This document shows, piece after piece, positions 1-6,314 of a stretch of DNA of 6,661 bases. Both the position numbers and the translations under genes were made by a program. The first letter of the stretch is position 1. Every line of letters starts with the position of its first letter. The notes under the pieces were generated by a model that worked only from the letters and a program-made list of their open reading frames with translations, did not search any database and was not told where the DNA came from. This DNA comes from VBAS01 sp035764525 (lineage in GTDB: Bacteria; Bacteroidota; Bacteroidia; Chitinophagales; Chitinophagaceae), in NCBI GenBank assembly GCA_035764525.1, contig DASTZB010000047.1:1-6661 (forward strand), in the 5' to 3' direction.

Positions 1-176
1 TGAACCTCAAAAACCCTGTCCTTGTGGGCTTTGGGATAAAAGATAGACCAACCTTTGAAGCGGCTTGCGCCAATGCAAATGGGGCTATTATAGGTACCGC
101 ATATATAAAAGCTCTTGCAGAGCCCGGGAATATAACCGACATTACCCAAAATTTTTTTGAGTCTATTAAGGTTTAA
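1..176 (+). CDS. trpA: Tryptophan synthase alpha subunit, C-terminal end (5' truncated by window)
   Basis: The first complete codon is at base 3 and the frame runs 57 residues to TAA at 174-176. It contains NPVLVGFGIKD followed by FEAACANANGAIIGTAYIKAL, the C-terminal signature of TrpA: the phosphate-binding GFGI(K/S) loop and the G-A-I-I-G-(T/S) strand after beta-8. TrpA is the cytoplasmic alpha subunit of the TrpA2-TrpB2 complex. It cleaves indole-3-glycerol phosphate to indole and glyceraldehyde-3-phosphate, and the indole is channelled to TrpB. TrpA is usually the last gene of a trp operon, which fits the unrelated gene that follows 43 nt downstream. No terminator hairpin is visible in the 43-nt gap, so some read-through into the next gene is possible. 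The catalytic Glu and Asp lie upstream of the window and cannot be checked. Confidence 0.95.
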   Translation, partial: NLKNPVLVGFGIKDRPTFEAACANANGAIIGTAYIKALAEPGNITDITQNFFESIKV

Positions 177-219
177 TTACTGTTTATACGGAGATTTTTT
201 TATTATTTTTACAGACGTT

Positions 220-1341
220 ATGAAAACAATTTTGACATTCATTTTTATTGGCCTCTTACATACTAACCTTCTTGCTACGGCAGGGAAGGACACAAGTTTT
301 ACGATCAATGGTAACCTGGTGGGTTTTGATGACGGCACGGAAGTAAAGCTTGGGGACCAGAACACTGGTTCTGAATTAGCAACCGCAAAAATTTTGAAAG
401 GTAAGTTTACTTTAAAAGGCAAGTTAACAGAGCCTACACTTTGCTGGTTAAAGATCACCGGTGATGAGGATAATTACATTTATGTAGAGAATAAAACGAT
501 TTCGATAACAGGAATAAAGCCGATCCGCACAAACTATAAAGTGACAGGTTCGCAATCACACAATGACTTTATGGATTTTCAAAAAACTTTTAATCCATTG
601 TTACTTCGGTTGCAAGCAATGGTGCCTGTTATTAATTCAACTGCTTACGGCCCGCAGAGAGATAGCATGATGCTTATTTATACCAAGATCCAGGATACTA
701 TTCAGAAAAATATTGATATCTATATTGATAAGCATCGTTCATCTTATGTTTCTCCATTTGTTTTATTCGTAACTACACAGTTTTATGAAGACCCTGTATT
801 GCTTGAACAAAGATTTCTCCGTTTGGATTCCGCAGTGAGAAGCATGCCAACAGGCATCAGCTTAAAAAACTATATTGAATATAATAAAGTGGGTGCCATT
901 GGTACCAGCGCAATTGATTTCACGCAGCCAGATACAGCTGGTACGCAGGTATCGCTGTCATCATTTAAAGGCAAGTATGTATTGGTTGATTTTTGGGCCA
1001 GCTGGTGCGGGCCGTGCAGAATGGAAAATCCAAATGTTGTTGCCAGCTTCAATAAATTCAAAGCGAAAAATTTTACCGTGCTTGGCGTTTCATTAGATCG
1101 TCCCGGGCAAAAAGACAATTGGATAGAGGCAATACATAAGGACAATCTTACATGGACACAGGTCAGCGACCTTCAATTTTGGAACAATGCCGCTGCCAAA
1201 CTTTATCGTGTGCAGGGAATTCCATTTAATATTTTAGTTGATCCCCAGGGAAAAATAATTGGCCGGAACCTTCGCGGCTCCGACCTTGAAACTAAGCTTT
1301 GCGAAGTGTTGGGATGTGACTCAAAAGCGAAACCGTATTAA
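220..1341 (+). CDS. Exported TlpA-like thiol-disulfide oxidoreductase with N-terminal DUF4369 domain
   Basis: 373 residues. Predicted extracytoplasmic thiol-disulfide oxidoreductase. Residues 1-21 form a signal peptide (Lys2, hydrophobic core, likely cleavage near ATA/GK); there is no lipobox Cys. Residues about 24-110 are a beta-rich region like DUF4369, starting FTINGNL. Residues about 111-235 are helical, without an obvious motif. From about 236 comes a thioredoxin fold: LVDFWASWCGPC puts the redox pair at Cys263 and Cys266, and the cis-proline of VQGIPF is Pro335. Family members reduce or isomerise disulfides in exported proteins; the partner is unknown. The frame is open upstream to a TTG at 157, inside trpA, but ATG at 220 is chosen because the signal peptide follows it directly. 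A GGAG at 190-193 is too far upstream to act as its ribosome site. It could be co-transcribed with trpA, though a functional link is unlikely. Confidence 0.9.
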   Translation: MKTILTFIFIGLLHTNLLATAGKDTSFTINGNLVGFDDGTEVKLGDQNTGSELATAKILKGKFTLKGKLTEPTLCWLKITGDEDNYIYVENKTISITGIKPIRTNYKVTGSQSHNDFMDFQKTFNPLLLRLQAMVPVINSTAYGPQRDSMMLIYTKIQDTIQKNIDIYIDKHRSSYVSPFVLFVTTQFYEDPVLLEQRFLRLDSAVRSMPTGISLKNYIEYNKVGAIGTSAIDFTQPDTAGTQVSLSSFKGKYVLVDFWASWCGPCRMENPNVVASFNKFKAKNFTVLGVSLDRPGQKDNWIEAIHKDNLTWTQVSDLQFWNNAAAKLYRVQGIPFNILVDPQGKIIGRNLRGSDLETKLCEVLGCDSKAKPY

Positions 1342-1357
1342 GTAATACTATTTTTTG
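1335..1357 (+). terminator. Weak AT-rich hairpin plus T-run at the end of the TlpA-like gene
   Basis: GTATT (1335-1339) pairs with AATAC (1344-1348) over a four-base AAGT loop, followed by TATTTTTTG. The left arm lies in the last codons and stop of the gene. The stem is only 5 bp and has a single G-C pair in each direction, so it is a marginal intrinsic terminator. The position and T-run are right, but the stability is poor. Confidence 0.35.
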
Positions 1358-1370
1358 TTTCAATCGACAT

Positions 1371-1404
1371 TACTACTATTAAACTTCAGTTGCGTCGCAC
1401 TCTT
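1371..1404 (-). repeat. Intergenic copy of a 34-nt repeat (inverted relative to the copy at 4301-4334)
   Basis: Read on the minus strand, this begins AAGAGTGCGACGCAA. Those 15 bases are identical to 4301-4315. By-eye alignment of the full 34 bases gives 29 matches with no gap, including a shared ATAGTAGTA end. It contains the small odd palindrome TGCG-T-CGCA (1391-1399). It lies about 100 nt 3' of the DUF2911 gene, in that gene's orientation, so it could sit in its 3' untranslated region. It may be a member of an interspersed family, but two copies in one window do not prove that. Confidence 0.5.
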
Positions 1405-1479
1405 GTACGTTCTGTAATTATTTTCAGCTTATTCGTCAATAGTAAATAACCTGATCGCTAATATCGTTTATTGCCTTTT

Positions 1480-1507
1480 ACCATTGACCATTAACCCCTC
1501 ACATTCA
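1480..1507 (-). repeat. Degenerate period-7 array (ACCATTN) starting at the DUF2911 stop codon
   Basis: On the plus strand the heptamers read ACCATTG, ACCATTA, ACCCCTC and ACATTCA. The first two are near-identical and the outer two are decayed. On the minus strand the first unit is TGAATGT, whose TGA is the stop codon of the DUF2911 gene, so the array starts exactly at the end of that gene. It is short and degenerate, so the tandem reading is tentative. Confidence 0.45.
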
Positions 1508-2614
1508 ATTCACATCTTTCCCTGCTTTTAGTTTATCAATCATTGTTTGAATATTGGTTTTGTTTTGAGCATCAGTGACTGCCATTGCTTTGTTAGCATA
1601 TTCCAAGGCCGTTTTATAATCTCCATTGGCTGAATATCCACGGGTCAGCCCAACCAATGTAGTCATCTGGTTTGGATTTTTTTCAAAGTTCATTTTAAAA
1701 ACTTCCAATGCTTCTTTTGGTTTTTTCTGAGCGATCAATGAACGTCCATATCCGTGTATCTCGAACATTGAAGCTGTTGGTAACATTTTTTTCATTAGGG
1801 TCGATGCTTCATCGCCTCTTCCCAATTTTTCAAGTATTTGAGCTTTTGTGCTAGCTGCTTGGAAGCTTCTATTCCCTCCAAATGATGTACCGGTTGCTGA
1901 GTCAGCCCATAGCAATGCTTCATTCAGATTTACATTGCGCTGAACACACCATTGTGCAGCCTGGTCCCAGCTTTCCCATAAAAATCCTCTATCAGTTCTT
2001 AATTCCCTGCGGAATGACTCAAGCTGTGATTGTACATAATCCACTTCGACTTTAAATGGGATCATCATTTTTTCCCATGACAAAGCTATGGTTGCGCTGT
2101 TTTCTGTTTCATTCATGAAATCATACTTCAGCCACTCAACTGGCTTGTCTAATGCAATCGGTTTTACTTTTACTCTGAGCGCATCTTCTTTATCATTGTA
2201 GAAAAAGCTTCCCCATGAAGTGGAGTTCTTTGAGAATATCAATGTGCTTTCATTGGGATCAAAAGCAATAAAGAACGCATATTTTCCCGCAGCCAGTGAT
2301 TGACCCTCTATTTTTACATCCGTCGAAAATTCCATCGTGGTATTTTCATTAGCGCCGGCTCTCCATGGCGCTGCTTTTGAGCTTCCAAAACCCTGGTCGG
2401 TATAACCAACTGGAATCAATTGTCCCCAAATTTTCCCTTCACGGCCTTTTACGCCCGGCCGGTCATAATTGATAACGACTTTTGTTAAGCCGATTTGTTC
2501 GCCTGTAATTGCTTTTTTATTTCCACCACTTGGTAATACAGTTAATGGAATTTGTGAAGAAGAGGTCATGCTGATAAAAACCAACATTGATAGAATTGAA
2601 ATAATCTTTTTCAT
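1505..2614 (-). CDS. Exported DUF2911 protein with C-terminal tetratricopeptide repeats
   Basis: 369 residues. Residues 1-21 are a signal peptide (MKK, hydrophobic core, SMTSSSQ). Residues about 33-165 match DUF2911: VVINYDRPGVKGR at 46-58, KIWGQLIPVG at 61-70, WRAGANENTT at 84-93, an LAAGKYAFF strand near 108-115, and WGSFFYNDKEDALRVKVKP at 134-152. A helical C-terminus includes two TPR-like units at about 287-316 and 318-347, each with an A-L-E/Y pattern. DUF2911 has no established biochemical activity; TPRs suggest protein binding, probably in the periplasm. The frame extends upstream to an ATG at 2662, but the start at 2614 is preferred because it gives a clean signal peptide and the upstream ATG would fall inside the predicted promoter. 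It is transcribed alone, divergent from the gene at 2861 and convergent with the TlpA-like gene. Confidence 0.9.
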   Translation of the reverse strand: MKKIISILSMLVFISMTSSSQIPLTVLPSGGNKKAITGEQIGLTKVVINYDRPGVKGREGKIWGQLIPVGYTDQGFGSSKAAPWRAGANENTTMEFSTDVKIEGQSLAAGKYAFFIAFDPNESTLIFSKNSTSWGSFFYNDKEDALRVKVKPIALDKPVEWLKYDFMNETENSATIALSWEKMMIPFKVEVDYVQSQLESFRRELRTDRGFLWESWDQAAQWCVQRNVNLNEALLWADSATGTSFGGNRSFQAASTKAQILEKLGRGDEASTLMKKMLPTASMFEIHGYGRSLIAQKKPKEALEVFKMNFEKNPNQMTTLVGLTRGYSANGDYKTALEYANKAMAVTDAQNKTNIQTMIDKLKAGKDVN

Positions 2615-2634
2615 AAACAATTTTTTAGTCCATC

Positions 2635-2663
2635 CAAATCTAAAAAAGATAGACCATGTCAAA
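2635..2663 (-). promoter_or_regulatory. Bacteroidota-type promoter for the DUF2911 gene
   Basis: On the minus strand TTTG (2663-2660), a 17-nt spacer and TAGATTTG (2642-2635) match the phylum's -33 TTTG / -7 TANNTTTG pattern; the -7 box is a full match. Spacing is at the short end of the range described for Flavobacterium (17-23). Initiation would fall near 2628, giving a leader of roughly 14 nt before ATG at 2614 and excluding the in-frame ATG at 2662. Confidence 0.55.
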
Positions 2664-2860
2664 ATTTTATTTGTTTCATTCGGAGAATAGAACTGATAAA
2701 GGATTATTTACACGACATTAATGGTAATTATACTCCAAATTTTTAGGTGAAAAATCATTTTTGAGAATCAGCTTTTTATGGTTTTTGGGATAGATTTTAC
2801 CCACATTTTTCTTTAGTATGGCATTGACTTTGAAACTGATGATATAAAAATCAGATTATT

Positions 2861-3349
2861 ATGAAAAAGCTTTTTTTGGTTTTATTGGTAGCGATGGGAT
2901 CTGTTATGTGTAAACCAGCTTCAGCGCAAGTCAGCATTAATGTTAATATTGGTGCACAACCTGCATGGGGACCGGTGGGATATGATTATGTGGAATATTA
3001 TTATTTGCCGGATATTGAAGTTTACTATTATGTGCCAAGACATCAATACGTTTACCTCAGTAATGGCAGATGGATATTCGCCACTTCATTGCCAAGCAGG
3101 TACAGATCCTATAATTTGTATAGCGGATACAAAGTTGTGATAAACGAGCCACGACCTTATTTACATTTTACAACACACAGAGTTACTTATGCAAAATATA
3201 AAGGCAATAACGGCAGACAGGTAATTATCAGGAACAGTAATGAACCAAAATATTATGTAGTGAAAGGTCATCCAAAGTATAACAGTGGCGGCAATAATGG
3301 TAATGGGAAAGGAAATGGAGGAGGCAAAGGAAAAGGCAAAAAAGGATAG
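2861..3349 (+). CDS. Small secreted Tyr-rich protein with basic Gly/Asn/Lys tail, function unknown
   Basis: 162 residues. I recognise the general type as a Bacteroidota hypothetical protein but know no function. Residues 1-23 are a Sec signal peptide (MKK, leucine/valine core, PASAQ; cleavage after ASA or Q23). Cys18 is preceded by SVM, a poor lipobox, so a lipoprotein is unlikely. The mature part starts with the beta-like VSINVNIGAQ. Residues 41-65 contain ten tyrosines, including YYY at 46-48 and 55-57, with the motif WGPVGYDYV just before and NGRWIF at 68-73. Residues about 141-162 are almost entirely Gly, Asn and Lys and look disordered and positively charged. The ATG has no Shine-Dalgarno sequence but an A/T-rich leader, usual for the phylum. 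It is monocistronic: divergent gene upstream, strong terminator immediately downstream. A periplasmic or surface role is inference from the signal peptide. Confidence 0.85.
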   Translation: MKKLFLVLLVAMGSVMCKPASAQVSINVNIGAQPAWGPVGYDYVEYYYLPDIEVYYYVPRHQYVYLSNGRWIFATSLPSRYRSYNLYSGYKVVINEPRPYLHFTTHRVTYAKYKGNNGRQVIIRNSNEPKYYVVKGHPKYNSGGNNGNGKGNGGGKGKGKKG

Positions 3350-3374
3350 ATTAAAGCAATAATATTTTTTTAAC

Positions 3375-3405
3375 GCCCGGTTTACAGCCGGGCTTTATTG
3401 TTATT
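3375..3405 (+). terminator. Intrinsic terminator after the Tyr-rich protein gene
   Basis: GCCCGG (3375-3380) and CCGGGC (3388-3393) form a perfect 6-bp all-GC stem over the loop TTTACAG, followed by TTTATTGTTATT. It lies 25 nt after the stop codon at 3347-3349. It separates this gene from the large gene that follows on the same strand. Confidence 0.85.
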
Positions 3406-3430
3406 AAATACTATATGTTCCGTAACTTTC
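3398..3430 (+). promoter_or_regulatory. Candidate promoter for the HEXXH/propeller/barrel gene
   Basis: TTG (3398-3400), a 22-nt spacer and TAACTTTC (3423-3430) fit TTG-N17-23-TANNTTTG with one mismatch in the -7 box. Initiation near 3437 would give a leader of about 12 nt before ATG at 3449. The -33 element lies in the T-rich tail of the preceding terminator. The hit is short and one base off consensus. Confidence 0.35.
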
Positions 3431-3448
3431 TTGCTCAAATCCGCACGA

Positions 3449-6280
3449 ATGCAAAGATTCTTAAGCTTTACATTTTTTATTTTATTTTTTTCATTTCTTA
3501 ATGCGCAGGAATTTGGTGGTAATCCACCTTCAATAAAATGGAAGCAGATCAATACAGATACTGCAAGGATCATTTTTCCAGTAGGTATGGATAGCTCAGC
3601 ACAACGAGCAGCGTCGATCGTTCATTTTCTTGCCGCAAAAAATAATTTGCTTGGCAATAAAGTGAACAAAATAAACATCGTTCTTCAAAATCAATCGACG
3701 ATCGCAAATGCGTATGTTGGATTAGGTCCTTATCGCAGCGAGTTTTTCTTAACTCCCTCCTTCAACAGTTTTGAACTGGGTAGTATTCCCTGGGTCGAGG
3801 ATCTCGCATCACATGAATACAGGCATGTGCAACAGTACAGCAATTTCAGAGTTGGATTAAGCAAATTGATGTATTATTTAGCTGGAGACGATGGACTGGC
3901 GCTTGCAATTAATGCAGCAGTACCGGATTGGTTTTATGAGGGAGATGCTGTATACAATGAAACTGTTCATAGTGAGCAGGGCAGGGGAAGGATACCGTTT
4001 TTTACGAATCAATACAAATCGCTTTGGCTAGATAATAAACAATATTCATGGATGAAGCTACGGAATGGATCCCTGAAAGACTATGTTCCTAATCATTATC
4101 CTCTGGGTTATTTGATGGTGAATTATGGGTATGAAAAATACGGAACTGATTTTTGGGGGAAAGTAACAAAGGATGCGGCATCTTATAAAAGTTTGTTTTA
4201 TCCTTTTCAAAATGCGATAAAGAAACATGCCGGCGTTGATTATAAAACGTTCAGAAAACAGGCATTTGATCATTACAAGTTGAATAGCGATATACAGCAA
4301 AAGAGTGCGACGCAAGAAAAGTCTGATAGTAGTACTGAAGCTGGCGAACAAAAAATCATTAATCCTACACTAGGCTTTGTTACAAATTATTTTTTTCCTT
4401 ATCAAACTGAAGATGGCTCATTGCTTTATTTGAAAGGTAGTTATCGTAAGCGACCGGCATTTGTAATAAAAGACAATTCGGGGGAACATGTGCTGAGAGT
4501 AAAAGATATATCGCTTGATGAACAGTATAGTTACCGAAATGGGAAAATTGTGTATTCGGCTTATAAACCAGACGCAAGATGGGGTTGGAGGAATTATGGA
4601 GAGATCCGTTTGCTTGATGTAAAAAGCGGTAACCAGCAAACTATTACTCATAAAACAAAATATTTTACGCCGGATATAAATAATGATGGTAGTAAAATTG
4701 TTGCCGTAAATTATCAAGCTGATGGTAAATGTGGATTACATTTACTAGACGCAACTTCCGGGAGTTTGTTGAAAAATATTGAATCATCGGAAATAAATGT
4801 TTTTACTGATCCGAAATTTATAGATGATAATTCTATAATTGCTTGCGCAAGATTTCGTGATGGGCAAATGTCACTTGTTCGTGCTGATATTAGTGGATCA
4901 ATCACAAGACTTACACCACCTTCTTATCATGTCATTGGCTTTCCCAACGTGCAAAATGATAAGGTTTATTTTACTGCTTCGTTCGATGGCAATGATGAGG
5001 TCTTTATGCTGCAGTTAAATGATAAAAAGATCTTCCAGGTATCTAAGTCATCTACAGGTAATTATTTTGTAAATGCTTTTGGAAATAAATTAGTTTATTC
5101 AAACTTCACAGCTGATGGCTACCAGTTAAAAGAAATTAGTATTGATAAAATTGCTTTAAAAGAAATTGAGCCATCAGCGTTGGAATCCCCGGCGAATCAC
5201 TTTCCTATCGCAAAAGAAAGTGATTATAGTGGATTGGGATTAAAAGATATTTCAACAAGGAATTTTCAAACTAATAAATACAAAAAAGGGACAAGGCTTT
5301 TAAACTTCCATAGCTGGCGACCATATTATGAGGACCCGCTATTTACTTATACATTATATGGCCAAAATGTTTTGAACACACTGCAAACGGAGGTTTATTA
5401 TTTATATAACCAGGATGAAAATACAAATGCGGTTGGATTCAACACGACTTATGGTGCATGGTTTCCTTATTTATCAGCAGGCGCTGAATATACTTTTAAA
5501 AGAACAGATACCTTAAATAATACTACCCGTGAGTGGAATCAACTCGATACTCGCATCGGGTTAAATATTCCATTAGATCTTTCGGGGGGCAGATCTTTCC
5601 GGAATTTGAATTTTGGTAGCAGCTATGTGTTCCGTTTTGAATACAACACGGGCCCTAATAAAGATCTGTTTGGTGAAAATAATTTTAGTTATCTCTCGCA
5701 TTTTATTAATTACAGCCAGCAGTTGCAGATGGCGAGGCAGCATATATTCCCAAGACTAGGGTATAATTTTTCGTTGCAATATCGTCATGCGATTTCGAAA
5801 TATGATAGCTACCAATTTTTTGGCTCCGGCCATATTTATCTGCCAGGATTTTTTTCCAACCATAGCGTTGTTTTAGATGGTGCTTTTCAACAACGTGATA
5901 CATTCAGGCTCTTATTCAGCAATCGATTTCCTTATTCAAGAGGGTATAATGAAACATATTTATCGAGAATGTGGAAGGTTGGCGCTAATTATCATTTCCC
6001 TCTTTGGGTGCCTGATTGGGGCTTTGGAAATATTCTTTATATCCAGCGTATCCGGGCAAATGCATTTTATGATTTTACAAGAGTGTATTCAAAAAATAAG
6101 ACCGTAACTGCAGATCAGCGGAGTGTAGGCGGAGAAATTTATTTTGATACCAATTGGTGGAACCAATACCCGCTGACTTTTGGTTTCCGTATCAGCAGTC
6201 GATTGGATGCGGACCTTGTAACCCGTCAGAAAGGAACATTTTATGAGTTTATTCTGCCGGTAAGTATAATTCCAAGATGA
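3449..6280 (+). CDS. Exported gluzincin-like peptidase / TolB-like beta-propeller / outer-membrane barrel fusion protein
   Basis: 943 residues. Residues 1-20 are a signal peptide ending FLNAQ. Residues about 21-280 are peptidase-like: HEYRH at 122-126 fits the zinc motif HEXXH, and Glu164 in DWFYEGDAVYNET, 38 residues later, fits the third ligand of gluzincins. Residues about 283-303 are a polar linker (KSATQ...SDSSTEAGEQ). Residues about 304-600 show propeller blades of the PD40/TolB kind, such as FTPDINNDGSKIV from 406 and VYFTASFDGNDEVFML. A conserved-looking LLNFHSWRP at 617-625 leads into about 300 residues of alternating aromatic beta-strands, including SRGY (Arg831-Gly832-Tyr833), which resembles the (V/I)RGY motif of Omp85 barrels. 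The likely site is the outer membrane with the other domains periplasmic; substrate unknown. ATG 3449 is chosen over TTG 3398 because the signal peptide begins there and 3398 lies in the upstream terminator tail. I know such proteins only as uncharacterised Bacteroidota proteins. Confidence 0.85.
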   Translation: MQRFLSFTFFILFFSFLNAQEFGGNPPSIKWKQINTDTARIIFPVGMDSSAQRAASIVHFLAAKNNLLGNKVNKINIVLQNQSTIANAYVGLGPYRSEFFLTPSFNSFELGSIPWVEDLASHEYRHVQQYSNFRVGLSKLMYYLAGDDGLALAINAAVPDWFYEGDAVYNETVHSEQGRGRIPFFTNQYKSLWLDNKQYSWMKLRNGSLKDYVPNHYPLGYLMVNYGYEKYGTDFWGKVTKDAASYKSLFYPFQNAIKKHAGVDYKTFRKQAFDHYKLNSDIQQKSATQEKSDSSTEAGEQKIINPTLGFVTNYFFPYQTEDGSLLYLKGSYRKRPAFVIKDNSGEHVLRVKDISLDEQYSYRNGKIVYSAYKPDARWGWRNYGEIRLLDVKSGNQQTITHKTKYFTPDINNDGSKIVAVNYQADGKCGLHLLDATSGSLLKNIESSEINVFTDPKFIDDNSIIACARFRDGQMSLVRADISGSITRLTPPSYHVIGFPNVQNDKVYFTASFDGNDEVFMLQLNDKKIFQVSKSSTGNYFVNAFGNKLVYSNFTADGYQLKEISIDKIALKEIEPSALESPANHFPIAKESDYSGLGLKDISTRNFQTNKYKKGTRLLNFHSWRPYYEDPLFTYTLYGQNVLNTLQTEVYYLYNQDENTNAVGFNTTYGAWFPYLSAGAEYTFKRTDTLNNTTREWNQLDTRIGLNIPLDLSGGRSFRNLNFGSSYVFRFEYNTGPNKDLFGENNFSYLSHFINYSQQLQMARQHIFPRLGYNFSLQYRHAISKYDSYQFFGSGHIYLPGFFSNHSVVLDGAFQQRDTFRLLFSNRFPYSRGYNETYLSRMWKVGANYHFPLWVPDWGFGNILYIQRIRANAFYDFTRVYSKNKTVTADQRSVGGEIYFDTNWWNQYPLTFGFRISSRLDADLVTRQKGTFYEFILPVSIIPR
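4301..4334 (+). repeat. Coding copy of the 34-nt repeat, in the inter-domain linker
   Basis: AAGAGTGCGACGCAA here is identical to the reverse complement of 1390-1404, and 29 of 34 bases match across the full span. It encodes KSATQ (residues 285-289) and the following EKSDSS in the polar linker between the peptidase-like and propeller domains. The reading frame is intact and nothing else in the sequence suggests a recent insertion. Confidence 0.5.
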
Positions 6281-6314
6281 GCTATTAGCTAATGGCTGTT
6301 GGCTAATAGCTATA
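6280..6314. repeat. Five-unit period-7 array forming a hairpin over two convergent stop codons
   Basis: Five consecutive heptamers AGCTATT, AGCTAAT, GGCTGTT, GGCTAAT and AGCTATA follow the consensus RGCTRWT. AGCTATTAGC (6280-6289) and GCTAATAGCT (6302-6311) are perfect inverted copies. With one G-T wobble and two A-T pairs the stem reaches 13 bp over a six-base TGGCTG loop. The first base is the last base of the plus gene's TGA, and the last unit holds the valS stop TAG (6310-6312 on the minus strand). It could act as a bidirectional terminator, but neither side has a proper T-run. Confidence 0.7.

Noticed and set aside
157..219. In-frame extension of the TlpA-like gene back to a TTG inside trpA
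   Set aside because: It would add 21 residues ahead of a good signal peptide and overlap trpA; ATG 220 fits far better.
2615..2662. N-terminal extension of the DUF2911 protein to an ATG at 2662
   Set aside because: It would bury the signal peptide and overlaps a full-match TANNTTTG promoter box at 2642-2635.
2825..2832. TGACTTTG as a -7 box for the gene at 2861
   Set aside because: One mismatch to TANNTTTG and no TTG/TTTG at the right distance upstream, so I cannot support a promoter.
2836..2854. CTGAT...ATCAG hairpin in the leader of the gene at 2861
   Set aside because: A 5-bp stem with a 9-nt AT-rich loop is too weak to be more than chance; no riboswitch or attenuator features.
3398..3448. 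Upstream TTG start for the 943-residue protein
   Set aside because: It lies in the preceding terminator's tail; the signal peptide begins at ATG 3449.
4058..4905. Several minus-strand open frames within the large gene
   Set aside because: They are low-complexity shadows of a well-supported coding frame with no recognisable domain.
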